DNA of 62,503 nucleotides from a virus, in the IMG/VR virus record IMGVR_UViG_3300022602_000095, positions 1 to 62,503 of that record; one strand, given 5' to 3'. Below the pieces are notes generated by a model. That model saw only the letters and a list, made by a program, of their open reading frames with translations, searched no databases and was not told the DNA's origin. Below are positions 47,796 through 55,999 of the stretch, in pieces. The translations under genes were made by a program, and so were the position numbers. The number at the start of each line of letters is the position of its first letter. The stretch's first letter is position 1.

Positions 47796-48686
47796 ATGGC
47801 AACAAATCCTACCAATAGTACTACAGTAAGTATTTTAAACTTACCACAAGCTCAGCTTGCAACAGCTACTGATAACCTTGTATTACAAACAACTAATGGT
47901 ACGCAGATCATTTCTTTTCAAAACTTTAATGTTGTGAAGACAGATATTAATGGTAATGCTACAGTTGTGGGAGACCTTTCCGGTAATAACGCAACGTTTA
48001 TTGGTGGTATTAATACTGTAACATTAACAGCTTCGCAATACTACACAACAGGTGGACAGAAAGGATACAACCCACCACTGCCTGGTATTAACTACTACGA
48101 TAGTTTTACAATTGCTAATGGTTTAATTGTTAGCGCTATACCAACAAGTGTTGATTATATCAACAATCCTATTTATACGACTCTCAATACACAAATTACA
48201 GGTCTTTCATCAACTTTTAATTCCCAATTAACATCAATATCTGCAACACTGAATACGCAGCTAACGGCTATGTCCAGCTACGTTACAACACAGCTTCAAG
48301 CAGCAACAGCTAGCTATGGTACACAGCTCAATACACTTACAAGTTATTCAACGGGTATATACGATGCTACTGTCAATGCATCTATACAGCCTGCAGCTAA
48401 TGGCTCCTTAAGTGGTGTTATTGTCCCATTTACAAATTTCTTTAATGGGTTGCCGTTAGGTATAAATCAAATTATACCATCAGACTTTATTTTATCACCT
48501 GCTGCAACTACTGTAGCACAAGCTACTGCCTACTATGCTGCAGCACCATTTATTGCGCAGGGTAGTATTTCTTCTATTAACGGTGGTACAGGGTTACAAG
48601 TAACAGTCAGTGCAGCTAATATTGTTTCAGCACAGTTACCAATTAACGTAAGACTACTTGTATCGTACAACGCGGCACCGCATTAA
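47796..48686 (+). CDS. Fibre-like virion protein
   Basis: A 296-residue Thr/Ser/Asn/Ala-rich protein. Residues 1-70 (TVSILNLPQAQLATATDNLV, FQNFNVVKTDING) resemble fibre or virion-attachment N-termini. Residues about 125-185 contain heptad-like repeats (LNTQITGLSSTFNSQLTSIS, LNTQLTAMSSYVTTQLQAAT), a trimeric coiled-coil shaft. The end is a small beta domain. A full-consensus late promoter precedes it. It may be the product glycosylated by the neighbouring block (inference). Confidence 0.65.
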   Translation: MATNPTNSTTVSILNLPQAQLATATDNLVLQTTNGTQIISFQNFNVVKTDINGNATVVGDLSGNNATFIGGINTVTLTASQYYTTGGQKGYNPPLPGINYYDSFTIANGLIVSAIPTSVDYINNPIYTTLNTQITGLSSTFNSQLTSISATLNTQLTAMSSYVTTQLQAATASYGTQLNTLTSYSTGIYDATVNASIQPAANGSLSGVIVPFTNFFNGLPLGINQIIPSDFILSPAATTVAQATAYYAAAPFIAQGSISSINGGTGLQVTVSAANIVSAQLPINVRLLVSYNAAPH

Positions 48687-49444
48687 TCTACGGTTTCATC
48701 ACCTAGGGTTTTAGCACGTACAATATTTGTACGGAATTTCTCTTCCTGAAGTTCAGCAGACTGAACTTCCTTTTGATCACCCATAAGCTTAGCAATAAGA
48801 TCGAGATTCTTTGAATCTAAAACACTTGTTTCCTCTACAACCGCTTTACCTTCTGCATCAATATAAAATTCAACCATAGCAATACGTTCTTCTCTTGTAC
48901 CAAATACTTCAATAATAGGTGGCCGATCTTCATCTGGAAAAAATGGTGAGGCACCAGTACGAGTATAACTATATTCAATAGCTTTGAATATATTGTCAAT
49001 CTCTTTAATATAGTCTTCCTCTATATTACGTGTATCACGTGCTTCTTTTGGAATAGGTGAGAATTTAGTAATAGGTGTAAAGAATATGATATCTAATGAA
49101 TGCATCGTTTCTTTAACGAGTGGTATACATTTCTGTATAAACTCATCACTAATAATCTTGTTATCCTTTGCATTAGCCCATAGAGAATATACAAGATTAT
49201 CTAAAGCACAGCGATCGAAAAGTACAAAATCATCTTTAGATGTTTTTTGAATATCATCTAAAAGACAATTTAGAATCTTCCATTGCCCTTCCTCGGTAAC
49301 GTCCTTATTAAGAGGTATATTTTCTGTTTTAATTGCAGTACGATACGATTCTTCAGACCGTTTGTACATTGGCCATTTTTTAATAATATCATCAATTAAT
49401 GTACTCTTACCCTGACAAGCTGAACCGGAGATTGCAATACGCAT
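48683..49444 (-). CDS. P-loop kinase/ATPase, NadR-like
   Basis: A 253-residue protein. Walker A GSACQGKST (residues 7-15), FVLFDRCALDNLVYSLWANA (D-R-x-x-x-D), and IIFFTPITKFSPIPKEARDT form the AAA_28/NadR-type kinase core seen also at 23217. The last 60 residues form an acidic helical tail (VQSAELQEEKFRTNIVRAKT). Substrate unknown. CTAAATA lies 6 nt before ATG, so late expression is possible. Confidence 0.7.
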   Translation of the reverse strand: MRIAISGSACQGKSTLIDDIIKKWPMYKRSEESYRTAIKTENIPLNKDVTEEGQWKILNCLLDDIQKTSKDDFVLFDRCALDNLVYSLWANAKDNKIISDEFIQKCIPLVKETMHSLDIIFFTPITKFSPIPKEARDTRNIEEDYIKEIDNIFKAIEYSYTRTGASPFFPDEDRPPIIEVFGTREERIAMVEFYIDAEGKAVVEETSVLDSKNLDLIAKLMGDQKEVQSAELQEEKFRTNIVRAKTLGDETVD

Positions 49445-49474
49445 ATGCTTTATTTAGCTTAAATTAATAATTTA

Positions 49475-50251
49475 TCAAACTCGTAATGCCTTATCCCAAA
49501 TTACCAGCTGTAGACGTGGGCTAAAATTAACGCAGAGTGCTTTTGCATATTCAGCAACAGTTGCAGCTTTTTCTGTATGTTCGGCGCGGGAACCGCAGCA
49601 AGGCATAAACCAGATGCGGTTAAGTGGTATATTGATACCTTCTTTATCGTCAACATATTTGCGCCAAATTTCTTCAATATCCTCAGAGCGGTTAATAACA
49701 AACTTAAATCCAGATTTATATTTTACATGCCAGCGCAAAACTTCAGGTACATATGTTTTATCCTCAGGATCACCGTTAGAAATAAGTTTTGGTGATGTAG
49801 TAAAAGTTGCACCATATATACCATTAACGTGGTCCTTCGGATGTAACCAGCGAGCGTCTGGTGTGATTGTAGCATTAGTCTCAAAATCAATACGTGGTAT
49901 GAAATTATACCGCTCAGTAAATTTTCTAATAAAGTTTAACAAAGGTGTCTGTCGGAGCATTGGTTCACCGCCTGTTAATTTAAGTATAGCACCGTACCGT
50001 AAGTGTTCAATAAAACCGTGTTGCTCATAAAAAGCAAACATCTCATCAAATGTATATTTATTTTTCTTAGACCATGAAATATATGAATCGCACCCGTGAG
50101 GTGAATCCGTGGATGAGAAGCCTTTGCACGTAAGGTTGCAGCCAAATAATCTCAAAAAAACTGAGGGTTTACCTACATGTTCACCTTCCCCTTCTACTGT
50201 GAGAAATCCTGGTCCATCATCACTAATAAGTAAATAATCTTGTTCATCCAT
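49475..50251 (-). CDS. queE: QueE, 7-carboxy-7-deazaguanine synthase
   Basis: A 258-residue radical SAM enzyme. TVEGEGEHVGKPSVFLRLFG precedes C38-x3-C42-x11-C54 (GCNLTCKGF ... HGC), an expanded cluster motif like the C-x3-C-x14-type insert found in some QueE. LKLTGGEPMLRQ (GGEP) and DFETNATI follow. It turns 6-carboxy-tetrahydropterin into CDG, the 7-deazaguanine core. A minus-strand early promoter TTGCAA-16-TATAAT lies 8 nt upstream. It belongs functionally with FolE, QueD, QueF and DpdA. Confidence 0.9.
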   Translation of the reverse strand: MDEQDYLLISDDGPGFLTVEGEGEHVGKPSVFLRLFGCNLTCKGFSSTDSPHGCDSYISWSKKNKYTFDEMFAFYEQHGFIEHLRYGAILKLTGGEPMLRQTPLLNFIRKFTERYNFIPRIDFETNATITPDARWLHPKDHVNGIYGATFTTSPKLISNGDPEDKTYVPEVLRWHVKYKSGFKFVINRSEDIEEIWRKYVDDKEGINIPLNRIWFMPCCGSRAEHTEKAATVAEYAKALCVNFSPRLQLVIWDKALRV

Positions 50252-50252
50252 A

Positions 50253-50891
50253 TTACTGTATTATAATAGAATAAAAATCGCTTGCAAGCATTTCCTTCGA
50301 TGGATTCGAATTATACTGCATGCGATAGACCTTCCATCCAGCTTGTTTTAATATTTTATCTCTTTTTTTATCAGGTGTTCTTATTGTTTTTTGATTTAAT
50401 TTATGCCAATACATTCCATCATATTCAATGTTTATTTTTAATTCAGGTATAGCTATATCAAGGTATATTTTATGATCATCTTTAATTTTAAATTCATAAT
50501 CTAATATAGCGGTCGGAAATTTATGTAATACTATTTCATATAATAATCTTTGTGGTTTACTAATACGTTTAGCAAATTTTCTAATATTATTTTTCTTCAA
50601 CCATTTACTTCGCTTTTGTTTCATTTCTGTTGCTTTACTTCCATATAATTGTTCATATGTTTTACCGCGTGAGTGACCTGCAACAGATTTAAATCCTTTA
50701 GCTCTAGAGTGATTATTGTTTTGCTTTAACTTCGATAATATATTTGACTCATTAAATATACGAACTATCTTCAATACGGTAGGCCAACTTAATTTTATTT
50801 TTTTAGCTATTTGTGTAGTCGAAAATCCGTGCACTATTAATGTACAAATAATTTTATAATCATTTTTATATTTTTTAGTATAATCTACCAT
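50253..50891 (-). CDS. Vsr/DUF559-like free-standing homing endonuclease
   Basis: A 212-residue basic protein. Residues 1-60 have helix-turn-helix features (FSTTQIAKKIKLSWPTVLKI), residues 60-100 a NUMOD-like basic stretch, and the C-terminal part IYLDIAIPELKINIEYDGMY-WH then KKRDKILKQAGWKVYRMQYN is the Vsr/DUF559-type PD-(D/E)XK nuclease pattern used by several homing endonucleases. It is inserted 1 nt upstream of queE, and the queE promoter lies in its 3' end. Late promoter at 50899-50906. Confidence 0.8.
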   Translation of the reverse strand: MVDYTKKYKNDYKIICTLIVHGFSTTQIAKKIKLSWPTVLKIVRIFNESNILSKLKQNNNHSRAKGFKSVAGHSRGKTYEQLYGSKATEMKQKRSKWLKKNNIRKFAKRISKPQRLLYEIVLHKFPTAILDYEFKIKDDHKIYLDIAIPELKINIEYDGMYWHKLNQKTIRTPDKKRDKILKQAGWKVYRMQYNSNPSKEMLASDFYSIIIQ

Positions 50892-50898
50892 ATATGCT

Positions 50899-50906
50899 TA
50901 TTTATA
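50899..50906 (-). promoter_or_regulatory. Late promoter for the Vsr-like gene
   Basis: Exact minus-strand TATAAATA, 7 nt before ATG 50891. Confidence 0.75.
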
Positions 50907-50995
50907 ATTCGACCCTGTATTGTATAGAATAAATTATAATTTAATGTTTAATTGTCTTACATAAATCAAGGCTCAAATTGATTAAATAATTGTAG

Positions 50996-51823
50996 ATGAA
51001 AAAGAAGAAGGCTACGAAAGTAGCCCCACCATCGGGTGCCATCTCGGTTGAAAAACCAGCTGACACATCACTATACGTAGCCCAAAGAGAAAAAATTGAT
51101 TTCACTCTTAATGTTCGAGAGCTTCCTTGGACAGATAAGCAAAAAGAAATTATAAATTTATTTCTTGATAAGAATACAAAGTTAATGATTCTCAAGGGTC
51201 CAGCTGGTACATCAAAGACTATTCTTTCAATGTATCTTGGCTTACAACTTCTTAATATGAAGAAAGTATCAGATATTGTACTTGTACGTTCAGCCGTTGA
51301 AAGCTCTGATTCAAAACTTGGCTATCTTCCTGGCGATATTAATGAAAAGGTTAATGTATATATGACACCTTTCAATGAGAAGTTTTCTGAGCTTATCGTT
51401 GAGCCACAAATTCACCGTTTACATAAGGATAACCGCATTACAATCTGTCCGATTAATTTTGCACGAGGTCTTCACTTTGCTGTTAAATTCGTATGTTGTG
51501 ATGAGAGTCAAAATTTGACAATTCGTGAATTACAAACTTTATTTACACGTATGGGTGAATTTAGTAAAATGATTATATGCGGTGATCCGGATCAGTCAGA
51601 CTTACCTTACGGTAAGTCAGGCTTTAATACTGTATATAAGGCTTTCGATAACGACGATGCTAAATTACATGGTGTACATTGTGTAGAGCTAACTGAGGAT
51701 CATATCGTTCGTTCTGAACTCTGCCGTTATGTAACGCATATATTTAAAGGCATTATGCCTGTTACAAATACAAAGGAAACTAACGGTAAAGATTACAGAC
51801 CGTCAGACTCTAAATTTCATTAA
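50996..51823 (+). CDS. phoH: PhoH-like ATPase
   Basis: A 275-residue protein. KLMILKGPAGTSKTILSMYL (Walker A, residues 68-75), DIVLVRSAVESSDSKLGYLP, then VKFVCCDESQNLTIRELQTL (Walker B) and KMIICGDPDQSDLPYGKSGF are the PhoH core. PhoH-like proteins are common in T4-like phages of aquatic hosts and are linked to RNA or phosphate-stress metabolism; the exact phage role is unsettled. The Lys-rich N-terminus is about 40 residues longer than the core. Confidence 0.9.
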   Translation: MKKKKATKVAPPSGAISVEKPADTSLYVAQREKIDFTLNVRELPWTDKQKEIINLFLDKNTKLMILKGPAGTSKTILSMYLGLQLLNMKKVSDIVLVRSAVESSDSKLGYLPGDINEKVNVYMTPFNEKFSELIVEPQIHRLHKDNRITICPINFARGLHFAVKFVCCDESQNLTIRELQTLFTRMGEFSKMIICGDPDQSDLPYGKSGFNTVYKAFDNDDAKLHGVHCVELTEDHIVRSELCRYVTHIFKGIMPVTNTKETNGKDYRPSDSKFH

Positions 51824-52214
51824 GAGATTTTAGCTCTTCAAGTGCTCGTAATACAGCATCGTTAGCTTGATGTATATCATCACTTGATTGATCTTTAATT
51901 ATAGGTGTAAAGTTAGTATTCACTTTACTATCTGGTATAAGGTTATGTTCAGCAGCTACTTTAGATAGTGTTGCTTGGAGCTGATGTATAAGAGGATCAG
52001 GCTCTCTTTCAATGAGAGAGCTTGGATTTAAATTTGTAGATAATCTTGTTACAGCAACACTACCAACGGGTTTAACCTGGGTATTATAAATGTCACCAAG
52101 CTTTTGATTGTTATTAACAATTGAATCAATAAATTCAGGAGCAAATTTACCTTGTATTTTAAAATGATCCGATATTTCACCGCCATACTGCTGTTGCAGT
52201 GTTTCAGCGTTCAT
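51810..52214 (-). CDS. Hypothetical protein
   Basis: A 134-residue protein (MNAETLQQQYGGEISDHFKI...) with a flexible Asn/Pro/Ser-rich middle and a helical C-terminus (NDAVLRALEELKSL). It overlaps the queD stop by 4 nt and the PhoH end by 14 nt. No domain recognised. Confidence 0.55.
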   Translation of the reverse strand: MNAETLQQQYGGEISDHFKIQGKFAPEFIDSIVNNNQKLGDIYNTQVKPVGSVAVTRLSTNLNPSSLIEREPDPLIHQLQATLSKVAAEHNLIPDSKVNTNFTPIIKDQSSDDIHQANDAVLRALEELKSLNEI

Positions 52215-52897
52215 CGTCCCCAGCTAGTACCGCCAAAGAAATTTGAATAACCTGATGTTACAGGGTTACGTAATGGTACCGGGCCATTTTTTGGCTTGTC
52301 AGGTGATGACGGTGCTGGAGGAGTTTCAATAGGATATAAAATTTGTTCAGTAGCTTGATGTTGTGGTTCAGTATTGACTGCATCAATAGGTGTAGCTTCT
52401 ATAGGTGTTGTATATGTCGATTGAATCGGTGTAGTATAACTTGTTGAATATGTAACCGGACGCTGTTCGCCGTAAATAGCAGAATTTGCTTCATGTTCAA
52501 ATACTTCAACTTTTTCAACCCAACACCGATCACCATAATTATTTTTAAGCCATGTTGTAGCTGCTTTAAAGCAAAATTCAGCAGTCTTTTCAATACCTAC
52601 AGAATCCATAATGCGAAGGTCACATCCTCCCATATTGTGTAAGTGTTGAAATATTTCAAGCAATGGATCATCACTCGCAACACATAATGTGTGATCAAAT
52701 TGATGTTGTAGTTCAGCCTTTAATGTTTTAAGACTAGCGAAGTCAACAACCCAGTTTTTTTCATCAAGTGATGATGCTGAAAAATAAAATTTAGCTAATA
52801 ATTGATACCCGTGAATTTTTGAACAATGTGAAGTAGCTCTCCATTGTCTAAAGGCACAAGATCCAAGTTCGATAAGTTTAGTACTCTGATAACTCAT
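52211..52897 (-). CDS. queD: QueD-like 6-carboxy-tetrahydropterin synthase
   Basis: A 228-residue protein. Residues 1-140 are the 6-PTP synthase fold: FRQWRATSHCSKIHGYQLLA (His24, catalytic Cys25, His29), WVVDFASLKTLKAEL, FDHTLCVASDDP, and KVEVFEHEANSAIYG. The usual C-x3-H-G-H reads C-x3-H-G-Y here, so one expected zinc ligand is a Tyr. A Thr/Pro-rich tail of about 75 residues (140-228) is extra and looks unstructured. The enzyme makes the precursor for QueE. Early leaderless promoter at 52898-52931. Confidence 0.85.
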   Translation of the reverse strand: MSYQSTKLIELGSCAFRQWRATSHCSKIHGYQLLAKFYFSASSLDEKNWVVDFASLKTLKAELQHQFDHTLCVASDDPLLEIFQHLHNMGGCDLRIMDSVGIEKTAEFCFKAATTWLKNNYGDRCWVEKVEVFEHEANSAIYGEQRPVTYSTSYTTPIQSTYTTPIEATPIDAVNTEPQHQATEQILYPIETPPAPSSPDKPKNGPVPLRNPVTSGYSNFFGGTSWGR

Positions 52898-52931
52898 AAA
52901 GATAGTATGTCTCGGAAAAAACAGAAATCAA
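52898..52931 (-). promoter_or_regulatory. Early leaderless promoter for queD
   Basis: Minus strand -35 TTGATT (52926-52931), 16-nt spacer, -10 CATACT (52904-52909), 6 nt to ATG 52897. Confidence 0.75.
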
Positions 52932-53028
52932 CAGGAAAATTATATAAAAAAAAAATAACTCTCTACCGTCCCTTCTCTCAAATCCTATATTCTCTATTAG
53001 TTATTCTTGGTAAAAAATAAATCAACTA

Positions 53029-53223
53029 TTAGAGTAGAATTTTTAGCAAATTATTTACAACCTGATCAAAACTCTCATGCGCGTGTTTGCTTATTTCTAT
53101 GGCTGCAATACGCTTTCTAGCCTTTTCTTTCGATGCGGAAGCACCTGGTACAGTATGCATCTTACCATTCTTTTTATAACGAACTTTGTAACCTGCTTTG
53201 GATTTTTGAATATTGTATGGCAT
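53029..53223 (-). CDS. Small basic protein
   Basis: A 64-residue basic protein. AGYKVRYKKNGKMHTVPGAS then KEKARKRIAAIEISKHAHES follows a pattern (GYKV...K...S...KAxKxxxAIE) recalled from small phage and giant-virus proteins of unknown role. Ends in a hydrophobic VVNNLLKILL. It is downstream of the 53226 gene by 2 nt. Confidence 0.6.
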   Translation of the reverse strand: MPYNIQKSKAGYKVRYKKNGKMHTVPGASASKEKARKRIAAIEISKHAHESFDQVVNNLLKILL

Positions 53224-53225
53224 AA

Positions 53226-54068
53226 TTATCTTCTTCTATTTACTGGTGATTTACTATGCAATGGATGTGATGGTAAATTCATTTCTGTTTCATCTTTCTT
53301 CGTTGGCGGCTTAACGGGTACACCAGCCTTTGTCTGTGTAGCACCTTTTGTTATAGGTACAGCCGGTATCGTAGCTTTAGAAGGTTGAGTTGAAGGTTGT
53401 GGTATTTGTGTAGTTACTGCAGGTGTTTGTTGGGTAGTAGGCGTTACTGTATTACCTTGTTGTAGATCTATATTATCCGGTTCATTATACACATCTTGAG
53501 CTATCCTATTGAGATCAGAGCTTCTAATCGATGGCATTCCTTTTTTTATTATCGTATCAATTTCTTCAACCGTCTTTGCATCTTTTATCTTTGATTTAAC
53601 AGAAGGGATCAATTTTTGTCCATATCTATCATTAAGTTTTTCTCTGTACTTACTTACAAAAACTTCCTGTTCTTTTTCTCTTTCGTACGATTGACCGTAT
53701 TGACGAATAGTATTACTTGCTTTTTGAGGTGCACCAGTAATTGCTTTACCGGTACTTGCCACTGCACCCCCAACATTTGAAACAGCGCCACCGACTTTAT
53801 TCGCTAAAGCTGCACCTTGCGTACCGCCAAGGGCACCGTATACTTTACCAGCACCTTGAATCACCTTACCGGCTAATTGACCTAATTTACCTAATCCTTG
53901 AATAGTTCGACCTGGTACTTGAGCTACACCCTTAATAGCTCCTTTAGCCATTTTTTTACCTATAGGCTTTTTTGCAGCTGCATTACCGGCACGTTTTGCA
54001 GCATTAACATAATCACTTAATGTACCTTCGTTGAGTACGAGCTCAGCTAAATCGTTAAAATTATTCAT
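53226..54068 (-). CDS. Gly/Ala-rich propeptide-bearing protein
   Basis: A 280-residue protein. MNNFNDLAELVLNEGTLSDY carries L-N-E-G, a gp21-type cleavage site. Residues 20-135 are Gly/Ala/Lys-rich amphipathic repeats (AKGAIKGVAQVPGRTIQGLG, LGKLGQLAGKVIQGAGKVYG), which could insert in membranes or bind DNA. Residues 135-200 are a helical module; 205-280 are Thr/Pro/Gln-rich and disordered. Together with the neighbouring genes it looks like a packaged, ejected protein (inference). It overlaps the next gene by 8 nt. Confidence 0.6.
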   Translation of the reverse strand: MNNFNDLAELVLNEGTLSDYVNAAKRAGNAAAKKPIGKKMAKGAIKGVAQVPGRTIQGLGKLGQLAGKVIQGAGKVYGALGGTQGAALANKVGGAVSNVGGAVASTGKAITGAPQKASNTIRQYGQSYEREKEQEVFVSKYREKLNDRYGQKLIPSVKSKIKDAKTVEEIDTIIKKGMPSIRSSDLNRIAQDVYNEPDNIDLQQGNTVTPTTQQTPAVTTQIPQPSTQPSKATIPAVPITKGATQTKAGVPVKPPTKKDETEMNLPSHPLHSKSPVNRRR

Positions 54069-54489
54069 TGGCTATATAATATTTATAAAGTTGAACTATC
54101 TCTTCTTCCGATAGACCTCTATCTTTAAGGAAAAACTCTACATCGTCGATTGATTCAGCAGCATGAAGCTGCTGTATAAGAGGTTCATCAATTGCAACAT
54201 CGAGAGCTAATATAATAAATTCCTTTAGCGCGTTTAAGTTATCGTTAATGTTTACGTATTGGGATAAATGTTGATTTGGTACATCCATAACAGTCATACT
54301 ACCGTCAGAATTAGGTGATATAACAAGTACTTTTGTAAGTTCTTGATCTTCAGCAAGTACATACCCTTCATATCCATTACATTTCGTTAAATCCTCAGCA
54401 ACGTTCACTGAAGCAGGGTCAACTCTAATACGCACTTTCTTAAGAGATACTTTTTGTAAACTCTCTAAAATGATCTTATCATACTTCAT
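54061..54489 (-). CDS. Late propeptide-bearing protein
   Basis: A 142-residue protein. MKYDKIILESLQKVSLKKVR contains I-L-E-S, fitting the cleavage rule. Residues 20-95 look like a small beta barrel (VRIRVDPASVNVAEDLTKCN, GYEGYVLAEDQELTKVLVIS); the C-terminus is helical (LQQLHAAESIDDVEF-type). CATAAATA (54496-54503) ends 6 nt before ATG, so a leaderless late mRNA is expected. Function unknown. Confidence 0.55.
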   Translation of the reverse strand: MKYDKIILESLQKVSLKKVRIRVDPASVNVAEDLTKCNGYEGYVLAEDQELTKVLVISPNSDGSMTVMDVPNQHLSQYVNINDNLNALKEFIILALDVAIDEPLIQQLHAAESIDDVEFFLKDRGLSEEEIVQLYKYYIANE

Positions 54490-54495
54490 CGCTAT

Positions 54496-54531
54496 TATTT
54501 ATGTTGAACTAGATTAAGCTGCTAGTATAAT
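54496..54531. promoter_or_regulatory. Divergent late and early promoters (54061 gene / folE)
   Basis: Minus-strand late CATAAATA (54496-54503), 6 nt to ATG 54489. Plus-strand early TTGAAC (54504-54509), 16-nt spacer, TATAAT (54526-54531), 6 nt to ATG 54538. Confidence 0.75.
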
Positions 54532-54537
54532 ATGGTT

Positions 54538-55188
54538 ATGTCTGAATATACAAAAGTTGTTAAGCTTAAAGAAGCTAACGGTAATCATCCACGTACAGAA
54601 GATGAAAAGAGGGCTATTATTGAAAAGGCTGCAGCAGCATACGAAGTTTACCTCGATGCTCTTGGATTCGAGTGGCGTAATGATCCTAATAGCTCTGGTA
54701 CCCCACTTAGAGTAGCTAAAGCATTTGTTAATGATCTAGCTGCTGGATGTTATGAAAATCCTCCTAAGATTACATCGTTTCCAAGTAACGGGTATGATGG
54801 TATGGTATTTCAAGGAGGTATTCCTGTCAAATCAATGTGCAGTCATCACCATTTAGCGTTTACAGGGGTTGCGCACGTTGCATATATCCCATCAAAAGAA
54901 GGTCGAGTAATTGGTCTTTCAAAGCTTAATCGTATTGTAGAGCATTATGCTCGTAGACCTCAGATTCAAGAGTCGATGACAGTACAGATTCATACAGCTA
55001 TTAATGATGTATGCGAATTAAATGACGGTGTGGCAGTGGTAGTAAGCGCTACCCATACCTGCGCGTGTTTACGTGGAGTAAAGCATGATGGTTGCGAGAT
55101 GAAGACATCTAAGCTTTCCGGTGACTTCCTTGATGATGCAGCAACAAGGGCAGAGTTTTATAACTTTGTTGCTGATATGAAAAGCTAA
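54538..55188 (+). CDS. folE: FolE, GTP cyclohydrolase I
   Basis: A 216-residue enzyme. Promoter spacing points to ATG 54538 rather than 54532. VKSMCSHHHLAFTGVAHVAY has Cys101 and catalytic/zinc His residues, RVIGLSKLNRIVEHYARRPQ-IQE and AVVVSATHTCACLRGV (second zinc Cys) are diagnostic. It opens GTP to dihydroneopterin triphosphate, the first step towards 7-deazaguanine bases and towards folate. With QueD, QueE and QueF it lets the phage boost preQ1 supply. Early promoter. Confidence 0.95.
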   Translation: MSEYTKVVKLKEANGNHPRTEDEKRAIIEKAAAAYEVYLDALGFEWRNDPNSSGTPLRVAKAFVNDLAAGCYENPPKITSFPSNGYDGMVFQGGIPVKSMCSHHHLAFTGVAHVAYIPSKEGRVIGLSKLNRIVEHYARRPQIQESMTVQIHTAINDVCELNDGVAVVVSATHTCACLRGVKHDGCEMKTSKLSGDFLDDAATRAEFYNFVADMKS

Positions 55189-55595
55189 ACACCCTGCTTT
55201 ACATCTACTAAAGCGTTGAGCCGTTTAATAAACGGCTCTCCTATTAATATTTGCTGTTCATTATCAGCGCGATCAGCTATACTAAAAGTGATATCTTTAT
55301 AATGTTTATTCTTTAAAGTAATATCGAATACAACCGTTGGGCGGCTCTCGATGTTACCACTACCAATATTAATATCAATATTGCCAGTGCAAGGGAGTGT
55401 AATTTTTTTATCATTAATAGTAGTAAAGGTTACGGTATCATCTCCGTTGTGTTTAATGTCTACACCGTGTAGTACATTATAAGCTTCATTACCACTATCT
55501 ATCTTAGCAACAACAGATCCAATCCCATCTATTGTTATATATTCTGTAACTCCAAGAATAGGTCTACTTTGTGTAAAGTCTTTAAATGTTTTCAT
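55185..55595 (-). CDS. Retropepsin-like protease (RimB/PF05618-like) with propeptide
   Basis: A 136-residue protein. SVVAKIDSGNEAYNVLHGVD has the aspartic-protease-like D-S-G, and ESRPTVVFDITLKNKHYKDI then FSIADRADNEQQILIGEPFI-KRL-NALVDVKQG match the RimB/ATP-dependent-zinc-protease-like retropepsin family. The N-terminus MKTFKDFTQSRPILG resembles the capsid-targeting starts of its neighbours, although no clear (L/I)-x-E is present. It may trim packaged or host proteins on entry (inference). Convergent with folE, overlapping 4 nt. Confidence 0.65.
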   Translation of the reverse strand: MKTFKDFTQSRPILGVTEYITIDGIGSVVAKIDSGNEAYNVLHGVDIKHNGDDTVTFTTINDKKITLPCTGNIDINIGSGNIESRPTVVFDITLKNKHYKDITFSIADRADNEQQILIGEPFIKRLNALVDVKQGV

Positions 55596-55601
55596 ATAAA
55601 A

Positions 55602-55850
55602 TTATTTTTTCTTCCAGGAAATTCTTTTTGAACTCTTTTTCTTGTTCTTACTACTGTTACACATTGCCATTGTTGGGCGACATGCTGGGTACCCGCGTCT
55701 CTTCTCACCTTTCTGTCTACCACAAGGTTTACCCGTCTTGCAATCTACCCATCCCTTACCATGATTACGTGCAAACCAGCCATGGAGACCTTCTTTCTTT
55801 TCCTTCTCAAAGCCTTCTAATATAAGATTGACTAGGTTATCGAATTTCAT
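55602..55850 (-). CDS. Basic Cys protein with propeptide (GWVDCKTGKPCGR family)
   Basis: An 82-residue, strongly basic protein. MKFDNLVNLILEGFEKEKKE contains I-L-E-G. GKGWVDCKTGKPCGRQKGEK-RRGYPACRPT is a recurrent Cys motif recalled from phage and giant-virus proteins, probably zinc- or nucleic-acid binding. It ends KNKKKSSKRISWKKK. Likely DNA-associated in the head. Start overlaps the 55847 gene stop (ATGA). Confidence 0.65.
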   Translation of the reverse strand: MKFDNLVNLILEGFEKEKKEGLHGWFARNHGKGWVDCKTGKPCGRQKGEKRRGYPACRPTMAMCNSSKNKKKSSKRISWKKK

Positions 55851-55999
55851 TTCTTTTTCCAGATCTTACCTTGGCGACATTTTACTACAGCACCGGACTT
55901 ATAAGCTGATGTTTTACTACCGTATACTGCATCAGCTCTACGTAAACAACGATCACGCTTAACCTTTTTTTCGGTAAGAAATTGCTTGAAAGTTAGCAT
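55847..55999 (-). CDS. 50-residue basic protein with propeptide
   Basis: MLTFKQFLTEKKVKRDRCLR then ADAVYGSKTSAYKSGAVVKC and RQGKIWKKK. The first ten residues are nearly identical to the ligase-like protein at 57578 (MITFKQFLTE), a strong hint of a shared targeting signal. GGAG lies 6 nt before ATG, but inside the upstream coding sequence. It overlaps both neighbours (ATGCTAA upstream, ATGA downstream). A short basic Cys protein, probably DNA-bound in the head. Confidence 0.65.
   Translation of the reverse strand: MLTFKQFLTEKKVKRDRCLRRADAVYGSKTSAYKSGAVVKCRQGKIWKKK

Noticed and set aside
52907-53020. 37-residue plus-strand ORF (MSRKKQKSTGKLYKKK...)
   Set aside because: Its ATG coincides with the minus-strand queD promoter and its own promoter is poor, so it is more likely chance.
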